Below, piece after piece: positions 6,690 through 15,213 of a DNA stretch of 20,741 bases. Source of the DNA: Proteiniphilum sp. UBA4084 (GTDB lineage: Bacteria; Bacteroidota; Bacteroidia; Bacteroidales; Dysgonomonadaceae). The stretch covers positions 35,478 to 56,218 of the forward strand of contig DFYK01000077.1 in the NCBI GenBank assembly GCA_002383605.1, read 5' to 3'. The translations under genes were made by a program, and so were the position numbers. Position 1 is the first letter of the stretch; every line of letters starts with the position of its first letter. Under the pieces are notes generated by a model, which made no database searches, was not told the origin of the DNA, and saw only the letters and a program-made list of their open reading frames with translations.

Positions 6690-9542
6690 CTATTGCATGC
6701 AAAGGCAGGAAACCAGGTTCCGGTCACCGTAAGCATTGTCTACACGGGCTACATTCACCCAGAATTTATTTTCGGCCACAAAGGGTAATGGAAATGCGGC
6801 TTTGCTACGCGGGTATGTGTGTCCCCATTCATCCGCCGTCAACTCATACTGAGGATGGGGTGCATTTACCAGCACATTATCCTCTTTTGTGTATTCACCC
6901 CTTGATACTTCAATGATCTCTTCATGAATTTGATTCATGGTATCTACAAACCGATCCAGCTCTGCCAGGCTTTCGCTCTCGGTGGGTTCCACCATGAGGG
7001 TGCCATGGACGGGAAAAGAGAGTGTGGGTGCATGATAACCGTAGTCGATCAGTCGTTTAGCAATATCTGTTTCGGTGATGCCCGACACCTCTTTCAATCC
7101 CCGGCAATCGAGGATCAGTTCATGCCCCACCCTGCCGTTGGCGCCGCGATAGACAATGCCGTAGGAATCGTTCAGCTTCTCGGCCAGGTAATTAGCACTG
7201 AGAATTGCGGCTCCGGTAGCCTCCTTCAACCCTTGGGCACCCATCATGCGAATGTAGGCATATGTAATCTCCAGTACACCGGCGCTGCCGTATGCAGCTG
7301 CTGAAACCGCATTTTGACTTGTTTCAAGGGTCACCGGATGGCCCGGGAGAAAAGGAACCAGATGTTCCGCCACACAGATGGGTCCCACACCGGGTCCGCC
7401 TCCACCATGGGGGATGGCAAACGTCTTGTGCAGATTCAGGTGACACACGTCGGCTCCAATGGTACCGGGATTGGTATATCCCACCTGTGCGTTCATGTTG
7501 GCACCATCCATATACACCTGCCCCCCGGCATCATGAATAAGCCGGCACATTTCTCTGATCTCTGTCTCGAAGATACCATGTGTAGAAGGATAGGTGATCA
7601 TGTATGCAGCCAGATTGTCCCCGTATTGTGCAATCTTGCTGCGCAGGTCATCCATATCTACATTTCCTTTCAGGTCGCTGGCCACCGTCATCGGTGTGAA
7701 GCCGGCCTGCACTGCACTGGCAGGGTTGGTGCCATGTGCCGATGCCGGAATCAGCACCACATTGCGATGTCTCTCACCTTTGCTTTCGAGATAAGCCCCA
7801 ATGGTGATCAGTCCCGTATATTCACCTGCGGCTCCCGAATTGGGCTGCAGGCTGGTAGCAGTAAAACCGGTGATCTCCGCCAGCATATCTTCCAGTTCGC
7901 CAATCATCAGTCTGTAACCCGTGGCCTGTTCCTCCGGAGCAAAGGGATGCATGCGCTGTAAGCCAGGCAGCCCCAGTGGCAGCAGTTCCGATGCCGCATT
8001 CAGTTTCATCGTACAGGAACCAAGCGAAATCATGGAATGAGCCAGTGAAATATCTTTCCGGTCCAGCCGCTTGATGTAGCGCATCAGTTCGGTTTCGGTA
8101 TGATAACTGTTAAAGGTGGGATGCATCAGAAAGTCTGATTTCCGCAGCTGTGACTCCTTCAATGTGATTTTCTCGGGAAGGTCGTCAATCATGAACACCT
8201 TGGAACTACCTGCGGCCATGGCAAAAGAGGCCAGCAGCTCATGCACCTTGTAGTCATTGGTCGTTTCATCTATGCTGAGGCCTATCTCCCCGCTGTTGAA
8301 ATAACGCAGGTTGATGGATCGCATCTCTGCATTCTCACGGATATCCTGCGCTGAGATACCATCGGGCAAGGCAATTTTCAAGGTATCGAAGAAACCTTTG
8401 TTCAGTTGTTTAAAGCCCATCTCTCTCAATTCATCGTTTACGTGTGACGCAATAGAATGAATGCGGCGGGCAATCTCTTTCAGCCCTTGGGGGCCATGAT
8501 AAACGGCATAAAAAGAGGACATGGTCGCCAGCAAAGCCTGTGCCGTACAGATGTTGGATGTGGCCTTTTCCCGTTTGATATGTTGTTCGCGTGTTTGCAG
8601 TGCCATGCGATAAGCCTCTTTGCCGTAAGCATCTTTCGAGATGCCGATGATGCGGCCCGGCATGGAACGTTTATACTCTTCCCGGGTAGCAAAGAAAGCA
8701 GCGGAAGGGCCTCCGTAAAACATGGGGATGCCAAAACGCTGACTGCTGCCGAATGCAATATCCGCACCCCACTCGCCCGGAGGTACGAGCATCACGAGAG
8801 CCATCAAGTCAGTCGCTACAGCGACCTTACAATCTGCCTCATGTGCTTTTTCTACCAGGTCGCGGTAGTCCTCCACGTTGCCGTCGCCATCGGGGTATTG
8901 GAGAATCATCCCGAAACAGGGCTTATCGAAAGTAAAAGTTTTCCAATCTCCCACAACAAGCTCTATACCTGAGTAATACATGCGTGTCTGCAAAACGGCC
9001 AGCGTTTGGGGAAAAATCCGTTCGTCCACGAACAATGTTTCCACGTTATTTTTCACCTGTTCACGGCTGCGCAGCCCGTACATCATGGTAGCCGCTTCGG
9101 CGGCGGCAGTGGCCTCATCGAGCAGCGAACTGTTGGATAGCGGCATTGCGGTTAGTTCGCTTACTACCGTCTGAAAGTTCAGCAATGCTTCCAGCCGCCC
9201 CTGTGATATTTCTGCCTGATAGGGTGTGTAAGAAGTATACCATACCGGATTCTCGAACACGTTGCGATAAATGGCTGCCGGAGTGATGGTATCATACCAG
9301 CCCATGCCTATGTAGGAGGTAAATACCTGATTCTGCGATGCGATGTGTGCAATCTCCTCGGCATACTCATATTCCGACAAAGGGGACGGGAGTGATAAAG
9401 GTTTCGATAGGCGGATGTCGGCCGGTATTGTCTGATCAACCAGTTCTTCTACTGAATTTACTCCGATTGTGGTGAGCATGATCTGTTTTTCGGCTTCGGT
9501 GAGTCCGACATGACGATTTTTAAACTGTTCCATTTTCAACAT
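6690..9542 (-). CDS. gcvP: Glycine dehydrogenase (decarboxylating), P protein
   Basis: The P protein of the glycine cleavage system uses pyridoxal phosphate to decarboxylate glycine and passes the aminomethyl group to the lipoyl arm of the H protein. The 950-residue length equals the one-chain (fused) form of the family. The N-terminal half has YIGMGWYDTITPAAI and YTPYQAEISQGRLEALLNFQ. The C-terminal half has SLGSCTMKLNAASEL, the SAHGTNPASAVQAG loop and the cofactor Lys at about residue 706 in LNLHKTFAIPHGGGGPG. The end, NVARVDNAYGDRNLV, is conserved in the family. The start is ATG at 9542 or, giving MEQFKNRHVG, ATG at 9533; both fit. It follows the glyoxalase II-like gene by 33 bp and may share its transcript. 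No gcvT, gcvH or lpd gene is in the window, so the complex must be completed from elsewhere in the genome. Confidence 0.97.
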   Translation of the reverse strand: MLKMEQFKNRHVGLTEAEKQIMLTTIGVNSVEELVDQTIPADIRLSKPLSLPSPLSEYEYAEEIAHIASQNQVFTSYIGMGWYDTITPAAIYRNVFENPVWYTSYTPYQAEISQGRLEALLNFQTVVSELTAMPLSNSSLLDEATAAAEAATMMYGLRSREQVKNNVETLFVDERIFPQTLAVLQTRMYYSGIELVVGDWKTFTFDKPCFGMILQYPDGDGNVEDYRDLVEKAHEADCKVAVATDLMALVMLVPPGEWGADIAFGSSQRFGIPMFYGGPSAAFFATREEYKRSMPGRIIGISKDAYGKEAYRMALQTREQHIKREKATSNICTAQALLATMSSFYAVYHGPQGLKEIARRIHSIASHVNDELREMGFKQLNKGFFDTLKIALPDGISAQDIRENAEMRSINLRYFNSGEIGLSIDETTNDYKVHELLASFAMAAGSSKVFMIDDLPEKITLKESQLRKSDFLMHPTFNSYHTETELMRYIKRLDRKDISLAHSMISLGSCTMKLNAASELLPLGLPGLQRMHPFAPEEQATGYRLMIGELEDMLAEITGFTATSLQPNSGAAGEYTGLITIGAYLESKGERHRNVVLIPASAHGTNPASAVQAGFTPMTVASDLKGNVDMDDLRSKIAQYGDNLAAYMITYPSTHGIFETEIREMCRLIHDAGGQVYMDGANMNAQVGYTNPGTIGADVCHLNLHKTFAIPHGGGGPGVGPICVAEHLVPFLPGHPVTLETSQNAVSAAAYGSAGVLEITYAYIRMMGAQGLKEATGAAILSANYLAEKLNDSYGIVYRGANGRVGHELILDCRGLKEVSGITETDIAKRLIDYGYHAPTLSFPVHGTLMVEPTESESLAELDRFVDTMNQIHEEIIEVSRGEYTKEDNVLVNAPHPQYELTADEWGHTYPRSKAAFPLPFVAENKFWVNVARVDNAYGDRNLVSCLCMQ

Positions 9543-9575
9543 AATGAACGATATGATTTTTTATTTATTTTCCAA

Positions 9576-10229
9576 TTATTGTCTCGTTCCGATAAAAGGA
9601 TTATCAGCTTTCTCCTGACCAATGGTGGTCGCCGGACCGTGACCCGGATAAACCCTTGTTTCAGCAGGCAGTGTGAAAAGTTTTGTTTTTATACCAGTCG
9701 TCAACGCCTCAAAATCTCCGCCTGCCAGGTCGGTACGGCCTATGCCTGAATGAAACAGCGCATCCCCGCTGAACAGCGCATTTTCATCCCTGTTATAAAA
9801 GACAATGCTCCCGGGTGAATGTCCCGGCACATGAATCACCTCGAGTATCTGATTGCCGAAAGCAATCTGATCGCCCTCATTCAGATAATATCCTATCTTG
9901 GGTCTGTAGTTCGTATTTGTAGTTGGGAAGCCGAACATTCGCAGTTGTGCAGGAATATCGTCCAGAAGAAATTCATCATCCCGGTGACAGGCCAGCGTAA
10001 GTTCAAACTGGGAGGCCACTGCATTCACGCCGAAAAGGTGGTCGAAATGCAGATGGGTGTTGATGAGGTGTTTGATCACAAGATCGCGATCAAAAATATA
10101 ATTAAACAGTATCTCCTTTTCATCAGCATAAAAGCAGGCCGCATCAATGATGACGCACTCTTTTGTGGCATCGGAAAGCACGTAGGTATTTACACCCAAT
10201 GGGTTGAATTCAAATGTTTTAATCTTCAT
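9576..10229 (-). CDS. Glyoxalase II-like metallo-beta-lactamase-fold hydrolase
   Basis: This is a predicted cytosolic binuclear metal hydrolase of the glyoxalase II/YcbL type, which cleaves thioesters. The ATG at 10229 gives 217 residues (MKIKTFEFNPLGVNTYVLSD). The TTG 27 bp upstream is rejected because it adds a non-conserved extension and overlaps the likely transcript start. The metal motif THLHFDH is at residues 58-64. The second His ligand is in VPGHSPGSIVFY, the bridging Asp in LFSGDALF, and the last His in RVYPGHGPATTIGQEK. The C-terminal substrate domain of true human-type glyoxalase II is missing, as in the short bacterial YcbL group, so use of glutathione thioesters is uncertain. 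A TATTTTTG box lies 29 bp upstream, and gcvP follows after 33 bp. Confidence 0.9.
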   Translation of the reverse strand: MKIKTFEFNPLGVNTYVLSDATKECVIIDAACFYADEKEILFNYIFDRDLVIKHLINTHLHFDHLFGVNAVASQFELTLACHRDDEFLLDDIPAQLRMFGFPTTNTNYRPKIGYYLNEGDQIAFGNQILEVIHVPGHSPGSIVFYNRDENALFSGDALFHSGIGRTDLAGGDFEALTTGIKTKLFTLPAETRVYPGHGPATTIGQEKADNPFIGTRQ

Positions 10230-10258
10230 AGAAAGAAGTTGAAAGTGTATATTCAAGA

Positions 10259-10266
10259 CAAAAATA
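10259..10266 (-). promoter_or_regulatory. Candidate -7 box upstream of the glyoxalase II-like gene
   Basis: The minus strand reads TATTTTTG, identical to the -7 box of the aldolase promoter. It is part of the 14-mer GTGTTATTTTTGTC, which recurs exactly upstream of ald. It sits in the 82-bp gap after rsmG, 29 bp before the start codon. No TTTG occurs at the -33 position. Confidence 0.45.
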
Positions 10267-10311
10267 ACACTTTCTTTTGGAATAATCCTGGTTTGGTTGC
10301 AGATAAAAAGA

Positions 10312-10935
10312 TCAGCTCAGGGACACGTATACCAGTTTTTTTGTTTGAAAGAAGGGTTCGGTAAAATAACCGGTTAGAGAGATTTCATCGGCAATTTTTT
10401 TATAGGGATGAATCTCAGCTGTGAGATCCCCTCCTTTCAGGCAGATGATGCCGTTGGGAAGGGCATTCATCTGATCTGTTGCGATATTTTTGCGGGTAAC
10501 CCTGATGAGGTCCGGCAAGGGCATGACCGCCCTGCTTACGATAAAGTGAAACTTTCTCTTTTCATCTTCCACACGTGCATGCATCACCTCCACATTTGAT
10601 AGTCCGATCTCTTTTGCCACGGCCTCGGCCACCTTGATTTTTTTTCCGATGCTGTCGAGTAACAGAAAATGTACACCGGGAAAAAAAATGGCCAGCGGTA
10701 TCCCGGGAAATCCGCCCCCTGTGCCCACATCCATGATGCGGGTGCCCGGGACAAAAGAAATATACTTTGCGATGGCCAATGAATGCAGTACGTGGTGCAG
10801 GGACAGGTTGTCGATATCTTTCCGGGAAATTACATTGATCTTTGCATTCCAATCGGCATACAATCCCTGTAATGCATCGAATTGCTTTTTCTGTTCCGCC
10901 GTGATGGCCGGGAAATAGGTTTCAATATCTTTCAC
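10312..10935 (-). CDS. rsmG: 16S rRNA (guanine-N7) methyltransferase RsmG
   Basis: RsmG (GidB) methylates N7 of G527 (E. coli numbering) in 16S rRNA using S-adenosylmethionine; its loss commonly gives low-level streptomycin resistance. The 207-residue product has the family opening FDALQGLYADWNAKINVISR followed by HHVLHSL, then the AdoMet-binding loop IMDVGTGGGFPGIPLAI at about residues 67-83 and the acidic strand end FLLLDS with GKKIKV. The VSRAV motif follows. Translation starts at GTG (10933-10935), which overlaps the TGA of the upstream lipoprotein gene as GTGA. This start matches the expected family N-terminus (KDIETYFP) and implies coupled translation. Confidence 0.95.
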   Translation of the reverse strand: MKDIETYFPAITAEQKKQFDALQGLYADWNAKINVISRKDIDNLSLHHVLHSLAIAKYISFVPGTRIMDVGTGGGFPGIPLAIFFPGVHFLLLDSIGKKIKVAEAVAKEIGLSNVEVMHARVEDEKRKFHFIVSRAVMPLPDLIRVTRKNIATDQMNALPNGIICLKGGDLTAEIHPYKKIADEISLTGYFTEPFFQTKKLVYVSLS

Positions 10936-11834
10936 TGTAAATCGGCCAGTTTCTGTACGATGGTGTTTTCCCTCAACAGGGAACGAATTGCGGCATAGGG
11001 AATAAATACCTCCGGGGCATCCAGCTGATAGGCTGAGTATTCACCTTTGTTGTAAGTATAAGTGATTCCTTTCTCGTTCAACAGGAAGTTACGGTTTGGG
11101 ATGATTTCCTGTATTCCGAAGAAACCGAGATCTTCCAGTTCGGGAATTGTTTTTACCTGATTCTGATCCAGCAAAGAAGTGATAATCAAGCTTTGCAGGG
11201 CTGCATCGTATCCGGCATTGAAGATGTCATTCTCGGTAACCTGACTGCCATTGTTCACATTGATCACATAATTGCGGTATGAATTGTATGAGGTTGCCCC
11301 ACCCTTGTTGTTGGCCTGCTTCACCTGAAATGCAATGAGTCCGTAGCGATTATAAACGATTGAATCGGAGAGATGCTCATAATAGGAATAGAAGGTATCT
11401 TTCATTTCGTGTTCACTGTCGGAGACATCTATGCCGGGAATGAGGCCATTCAGTTCCTTCATCTCTTTTGCCGTCTCGCTGTACGTACCGGCGTCGGCCC
11501 TGTAGTTTTCTACAAAATTCCGTAGATAAGCATTTACAGCGAGATCCGGTGTTTGCCCTTCGTATGCTGTTCCGAGCACATGTTTTACGAAAATCCGTTG
11601 CAAGGTATCGACATTAGCCCTGGAGCCGTTTACCGGAAAGACAAACGATACACGTATATCGCAGTAGGGTTTCGATGTGTCCCCTTCAAGATGGAATTTT
11701 TCATGCATCCTGATGGTATCAAAACCCACATTGTTCTCTGCCCGAAACGAGCTGCGGCCAGCGTGATTGCATGCAATAAGCAGCATAGCCAAAGCGGTCA
11801 GCAAAAAAAGTGCTTTTGTCTTTCTTCTCTCCAT
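10932..11834 (-). CDS. DUF3298/DUF4163-type (RsiV-like) lipoprotein
   Basis: This is a predicted envelope lipoprotein. From the ATG at 11834 it has 300 residues. A TTG 21 bp upstream is rejected because it would place MSFICGC before a complete leader. The leader MERRKTKALFLLTALAMLLI is followed by AC, giving the lipid Cys at residue 22. The middle part, with VSFVFPVNG and later SDSIVYNRYGLIAFQVKQAN and GGATSYNSYRNYVIN, matches the DUF4163 pattern. The last third, with LNEKGITYTYNKGEYSAY and EVFIPYAAIRSLL, is the DUF3298 signature shared with the C-terminal domain of the Bacillus anti-sigma factor RsiV. There is no anti-sigma domain or sigma factor here, so an RsiV-like role (lysozyme sensing) is not supported. 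Its TGA overlaps the rsmG start by four bases. Confidence 0.88.
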   Translation of the reverse strand: MERRKTKALFLLTALAMLLIACNHAGRSSFRAENNVGFDTIRMHEKFHLEGDTSKPYCDIRVSFVFPVNGSRANVDTLQRIFVKHVLGTAYEGQTPDLAVNAYLRNFVENYRADAGTYSETAKEMKELNGLIPGIDVSDSEHEMKDTFYSYYEHLSDSIVYNRYGLIAFQVKQANNKGGATSYNSYRNYVINVNNGSQVTENDIFNAGYDAALQSLIITSLLDQNQVKTIPELEDLGFFGIQEIIPNRNFLLNEKGITYTYNKGEYSAYQLDAPEVFIPYAAIRSLLRENTIVQKLADLQ

Positions 11835-11852
11835 ACACCCACAAATAAAGGA

Positions 11853-11860
11853 CAAAATTA
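11853..11860 (-). promoter_or_regulatory. Weak candidate -7 box for the DUF3298 lipoprotein gene
   Basis: The minus strand reads TAATTTTG, an exact TAnnTTTG match 18 bp before the start codon in the 64-bp gap after cydB. It has no -33 TTTG and would give a very short leader, so it may be chance. Confidence 0.22.
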
Positions 11861-11898
11861 AACATTTTATCGGGACATCTCTTCATTTGCGAAAAAAA

Positions 11899-13053
11899 TC
11901 AATACGCGTGACCGTCGGAATCCAGTTCTTCCATTCCCAGTTTCTTTTTTTCCAGTGCACCCCATGCATAGAAGATGTAGGCAATGATAAACGGCACAAA
12001 GAGTGACACCACCGACATGGCCGTCAGCGTAAACTCACTCGATGAAGAATTCTCCAGCGTGAGCGAGCTCTGCAGATCGATGGACGATGGATAATAGGCC
12101 GTATTGTTCAAGCCGGCCACCAGCAAAAGCATGGTCACTGTTACGACAGTTCCCGCACCGGCAAACCAGATACCTTTTTTAAACCGCTGATTGAAGGCTG
12201 TTTTAAAGATTCCGTATAAGACAGCTACTACGCCCAGAATGAAAAATGCCATAACCCAGGGCATCTCGACAAAGTTATGGAGATACTTTTTCTCCTCCAG
12301 TGAAACGACTTTGGTCACGGGATCCACGGCATAGCCCTCGGCAAGCAATGTCCATATCAGGAAAACCAGGAAGAACAACAGGAAAGGTACTCCGTTATAG
12401 AGTACAAACTTGCGTGATCTTTTTTCCAGCACCTCATGCCGGAGGCGATTCACGAAATAGAGGCTTGCCAGTGTGCGCGCCAAAAACAGCACGGCAAAGC
12501 CCAGACAAAGGTTCCGCAGGTTGGCCAGTGATTCCAGTCCATGTAGCGGATTTTGCCACTGGCTGATGACAAAGCCTGAGCTGCCCAGTCCGGCAATATT
12601 TCCCTTACCCACCGTGAACTCAGAGCCGGTGAAGAAGGTCGCAACCAGCACACCCAACAGGAATGTCCCCAGCACACCGTTCAGAAAGAGGAAAGCACGG
12701 TATACGCCGGGACCGAAAATATTTCCCGGCTTCGACTGAAATTCATAGGAAACAGCCTGTAGCACGAAGCAGAAGAGCAGAATCATCCAGGCCCAGTAAG
12801 CGCCACCGAAGCTGGTAGAATAAAACAGGGGAAAAGAGGCGAAGAAGGCACCGCCAAATGTTACCAGCGTGGTAAATGTATATTCCCATTTTCGTCCGAG
12901 TGCATTTACCAGCAATCTCTTCTCATCTTCTTGCCGGGCGAGGGAACCGAGCATCGACTGTCCACCCTGTACAAAGAGCAGGAAAACAAGCAGTCCTCCC
13001 AGGAGCGACATGATAAACCACCAGTATTGTTGTAGAAATTCATATGTAATCAT
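11899..13053 (-). CDS. cydB: Cytochrome bd ubiquinol oxidase subunit II
   Basis: CydB pairs with CydA to form the cytoplasmic-membrane bd oxidase, which reduces oxygen to water with quinol electrons. The 384 residues are close to the E. coli length (379). The protein is a string of long hydrophobic helices starting with YWWFIMSLLGGLLVFLLFVQ, followed by GGQSML. The segment EFQSKPGNIFGPGVYR after the third helix is the counterpart of the conserved loop in CydB. FILGVVAVLYGIF and the late helix VSLFVPFIIAYIFYAW complete the fold. The start ATG at 13053 lies 31 bp after cydA, so the two are clearly one operon. No small CydX-type subunit gene is visible after it. Confidence 0.95.
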   Translation of the reverse strand: MITYEFLQQYWWFIMSLLGGLLVFLLFVQGGQSMLGSLARQEDEKRLLVNALGRKWEYTFTTLVTFGGAFFASFPLFYSTSFGGAYWAWMILLFCFVLQAVSYEFQSKPGNIFGPGVYRAFLFLNGVLGTFLLGVLVATFFTGSEFTVGKGNIAGLGSSGFVISQWQNPLHGLESLANLRNLCLGFAVLFLARTLASLYFVNRLRHEVLEKRSRKFVLYNGVPFLLFFLVFLIWTLLAEGYAVDPVTKVVSLEEKKYLHNFVEMPWVMAFFILGVVAVLYGIFKTAFNQRFKKGIWFAGAGTVVTVTMLLLVAGLNNTAYYPSSIDLQSSLTLENSSSSEFTLTAMSVVSLFVPFIIAYIFYAWGALEKKKLGMEELDSDGHAY

Positions 13054-13084
13054 TGTACCATTATTTTAAACTGTGCAACATCTT

Positions 13085-14656
13085 TTATTGTCCGGTATGA
13101 TCCGCCGGGGGAAGTGATTCCGGACCTTTTTTTATCTGCTTCACCATGATGGTGGCCTCTGCAATGAGCAGACCGGTAAAAACCAATGTAAACAGGATAA
13201 AGGAGGTTATGATATTTCCGGCCGATACCGCTGAAGCTGAAACCTCCACAGGCATGATATCCTGAATGGTCCATGGCTGGCGACCCACTTCTGCAACGAT
13301 CCATCCCAACTGACTAGCCAGAAAGGAAAGCGGAATGCTCCACAACGCGACATACTGCAACCACCGGGTGTTGCTCATTCTTTTCTTGTAAAGATAGTAC
13401 AGCACCACCAGGAAAAACAAAATGAAAAACATCCCGATTATCACCATCAGGTGAAAACTGTAGAAGGTGATCGGTACATGGGGAATCAGATCCGCTCCTG
13501 TTTCGAGATATCCGTAACCAAAATGCGCATAGTTCTCCCTGAGAATTGCCTCGTGTTCAGCTGCATCGGCTTCACGCCCATCCTTCATGGCCATCTGATA
13601 ATTGGCCAGTGCCTGAATGGCTTTTTCTCCCCGCACCTTACGTTCTTCAAAAGAGAGTGCCGTTGTTCCATCGGGAAGGGTATAACCTCCCTCAATAATA
13701 TCTTTTACTCCCGGTACAAAGGCGTTTAAGTTGCGATATCCCAGAAGAGACAAAAGCTTGGGTATTTCCACTTTGGCAATGTAGGGATTCACGTCGTCGT
13801 TGTATTCCTTCTTGGCAGGATTCAGCACTCCAAAAGCCACCAGGCCGGCTCCCTCCTTACCCTCATACAATCCTTCCATGGCAGCCAGCTTCATTGGTTG
13901 CTTTTGTGCCACCTGATAGGCGGAGCCGTCACCGGTGACGGCAAGCATCACAAAACCGACCAGTCCCACGAGTGACGCGATCTTGATGCTTTGGATGGCA
14001 AATTCAGCATGCCTCTTTTTCAGGAGATACCAGCCCGACACACCTGCCACAAAAGAGGCACCCACGGCCCAGCAGGAGAAGACAGCATGGAGAAACTTGT
14101 TGTAAGCTACAGGAGAAAGCGTCACTGCCCAGAAATCGACCATTTCATTGCGCACGGTATCGGGATTAAATTCCATCCCTATGGGATATTGCATCCATGC
14201 GTTGGCAACCAGGATCCAGAAAGCAGACAGGGTGGCTCCTGTGAAGACAAGCCACGTAGAGAGCAGATGTGCTTTTTTGCTTACCCTGTTCCAACCGAAA
14301 AACATGATGGTGACAAAGGTGGCTTCCAGAAAAAAAGCAATGATGCCTTCAATGGCAAGGGGTGCACCAAAGATGTCGCCCACAAACCAGCTGTAATTCG
14401 ACCAGTTTGTGCCGAACTGAAACTCCAGAATAATTCCCGTGGCAATACCAATGGCGAAGTTAATACCGAAAATCTTTTGCCAGAACCGGGTTGTTTGCTT
14501 CCACTTCTCGTCGCCTGTTTTTACATAGATGCTCTCCATGATGGCCATGATGAGCGCCAGGCCGATGGTAAGGGGGACAAATATCCAGTGATAGCCGGCA
14601 GTGAGCGCGAATTGTCCTCTTGCCCAATTTACTGCAGATATACTTAATAGATCCAT
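13085..14656 (-). CDS. cydA: Cytochrome bd ubiquinol oxidase subunit I
   Basis: CydA carries the three hemes and the quinol site of the bd oxidase. The product is 523 residues. Heme ligands line up with E. coli: His at about residue 23 (GYHWIFVP), His at about 190 (NKFLHAVF) and a Met at about 403 (FHLMVIIG). The quinol-binding Lys and Glu are kept with the same spacing in QPMKLAAMEG (about 256 and 261). The stretch from there to about residue 390 is long, so this is a long-Q-loop form like that of E. coli. WIVAEVGRQPW is the conserved late motif. The ATG at 14656 gives MDLLSISAVNWARGQFALTA, the expected N-terminus. It heads the cydAB pair, 110 bp after the DUF3467 gene. I found no clear promoter box in that gap. 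Confidence 0.97.
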   Translation of the reverse strand: MDLLSISAVNWARGQFALTAGYHWIFVPLTIGLALIMAIMESIYVKTGDEKWKQTTRFWQKIFGINFAIGIATGIILEFQFGTNWSNYSWFVGDIFGAPLAIEGIIAFFLEATFVTIMFFGWNRVSKKAHLLSTWLVFTGATLSAFWILVANAWMQYPIGMEFNPDTVRNEMVDFWAVTLSPVAYNKFLHAVFSCWAVGASFVAGVSGWYLLKKRHAEFAIQSIKIASLVGLVGFVMLAVTGDGSAYQVAQKQPMKLAAMEGLYEGKEGAGLVAFGVLNPAKKEYNDDVNPYIAKVEIPKLLSLLGYRNLNAFVPGVKDIIEGGYTLPDGTTALSFEERKVRGEKAIQALANYQMAMKDGREADAAEHEAILRENYAHFGYGYLETGADLIPHVPITFYSFHLMVIIGMFFILFFLVVLYYLYKKRMSNTRWLQYVALWSIPLSFLASQLGWIVAEVGRQPWTIQDIMPVEVSASAVSAGNIITSFILFTLVFTGLLIAEATIMVKQIKKGPESLPPADHTGQ

Positions 14657-14766
14657 ATATTACTCAGATTATACTTGTTATTTTGAAGACTCTTCTCTCC
14701 GAAGACTTTTTAACCGTTTTTCGGAAAGATTTGTGGGTTGTTGCTGTGATTTTTAAAAAATTCCGT

Positions 14767-15075
14767 TCAGGCCTGACCTATTCCCCCGATGGGCGGCAAA
14801 AAGCCGGGATCGGTCTGTAGGCGGATGGTTCCGTTTTGTTGTTCAAACTTATCGATGTTCTCTTTCAGCGCCATGAATAACCGCTTGGTGTGCTCCGGGG
14901 TCAGAATGATGCGTGACTTGACTTTCGCTTTGGGTACTCCCGGCACGATGCGGATGAAATCGACGACGAACTCGGAAGTTGAATGTGAAATAACGGCCAG
15001 ATTTGAATAAATACCTTGGGCAATCTCATCACTCAACTCGATCTGGATCTCGTTATCCTGATTGAATTTTTCCAT
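14767..15075 (-). CDS. DUF3467 domain-containing protein
   Basis: The 102-residue product matches the DUF3467 family, small cytosolic proteins of unknown function widespread in Bacteroidetes. Typical features are the N-terminal EIQIELSDEIAQGIYSNLA, the central HSTSEFVVDFIRIVPG, then KAKVKSRIILTPEHTKRLF and a helix with ALKENIDKFEQ. There is no signal peptide or membrane segment. It lies between ald (138-bp gap) and cydA (110-bp gap) on the same strand. From memory, Bacteroides keeps a DUF3467 gene beside rpoC, which would make this location a difference worth checking. An AT-rich inverted repeat lies just upstream. Confidence 0.92.
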   Translation of the reverse strand: MEKFNQDNEIQIELSDEIAQGIYSNLAVISHSTSEFVVDFIRIVPGVPKAKVKSRIILTPEHTKRLFMALKENIDKFEQQNGTIRLQTDPGFLPPIGGIGQA

Positions 15076-15094
15076 TATAACTGTGAATTAAATG

Positions 15095-15117
15095 TTATTT
15101 ATAAATATTATAAATAA
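15095..15117. repeat. AT-only inverted repeat upstream of the DUF3467 gene
   Basis: TTATTTATA (15095-15103) and TATAAATAA (15109-15117) are perfect 9-bp arms around a 5-nt loop, 19 bp before the start codon. It could be an operator or an unstable leader hairpin. Being entirely A/T it is also the kind of symmetry that arises by chance in AT-rich spacers. Confidence 0.3.
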
Positions 15118-15213
15118 GCTTGAACAAAGAAAATTAAATTTTCCTTATCTGCAAAAGAAAAGTCAGAGATTCTTGAAATTTTTCTTTAATTTATGTCTGA
15201 AAAAATAATCTCC

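Noticed and set aside
7314..7961. A 215-residue plus-strand frame antisense to gcvP
   Set aside because: It lies wholly opposite a strongly conserved enzyme, with His/Cys-rich unlikely composition; an antisense shadow.
10932..11834. RsiV-like anti-sigma factor and lysozyme-sensing system
   Set aside because: Only the DUF3298/DUF4163 part is present; there is no cytosolic anti-sigma domain, transmembrane anchor or sigma factor gene alongside.
13991..14647. A 218-residue plus-strand frame antisense to cydA
   Set aside because: Antisense to a conserved membrane protein; charged, Lys/Arg/His-rich translation with no recognisable domain.
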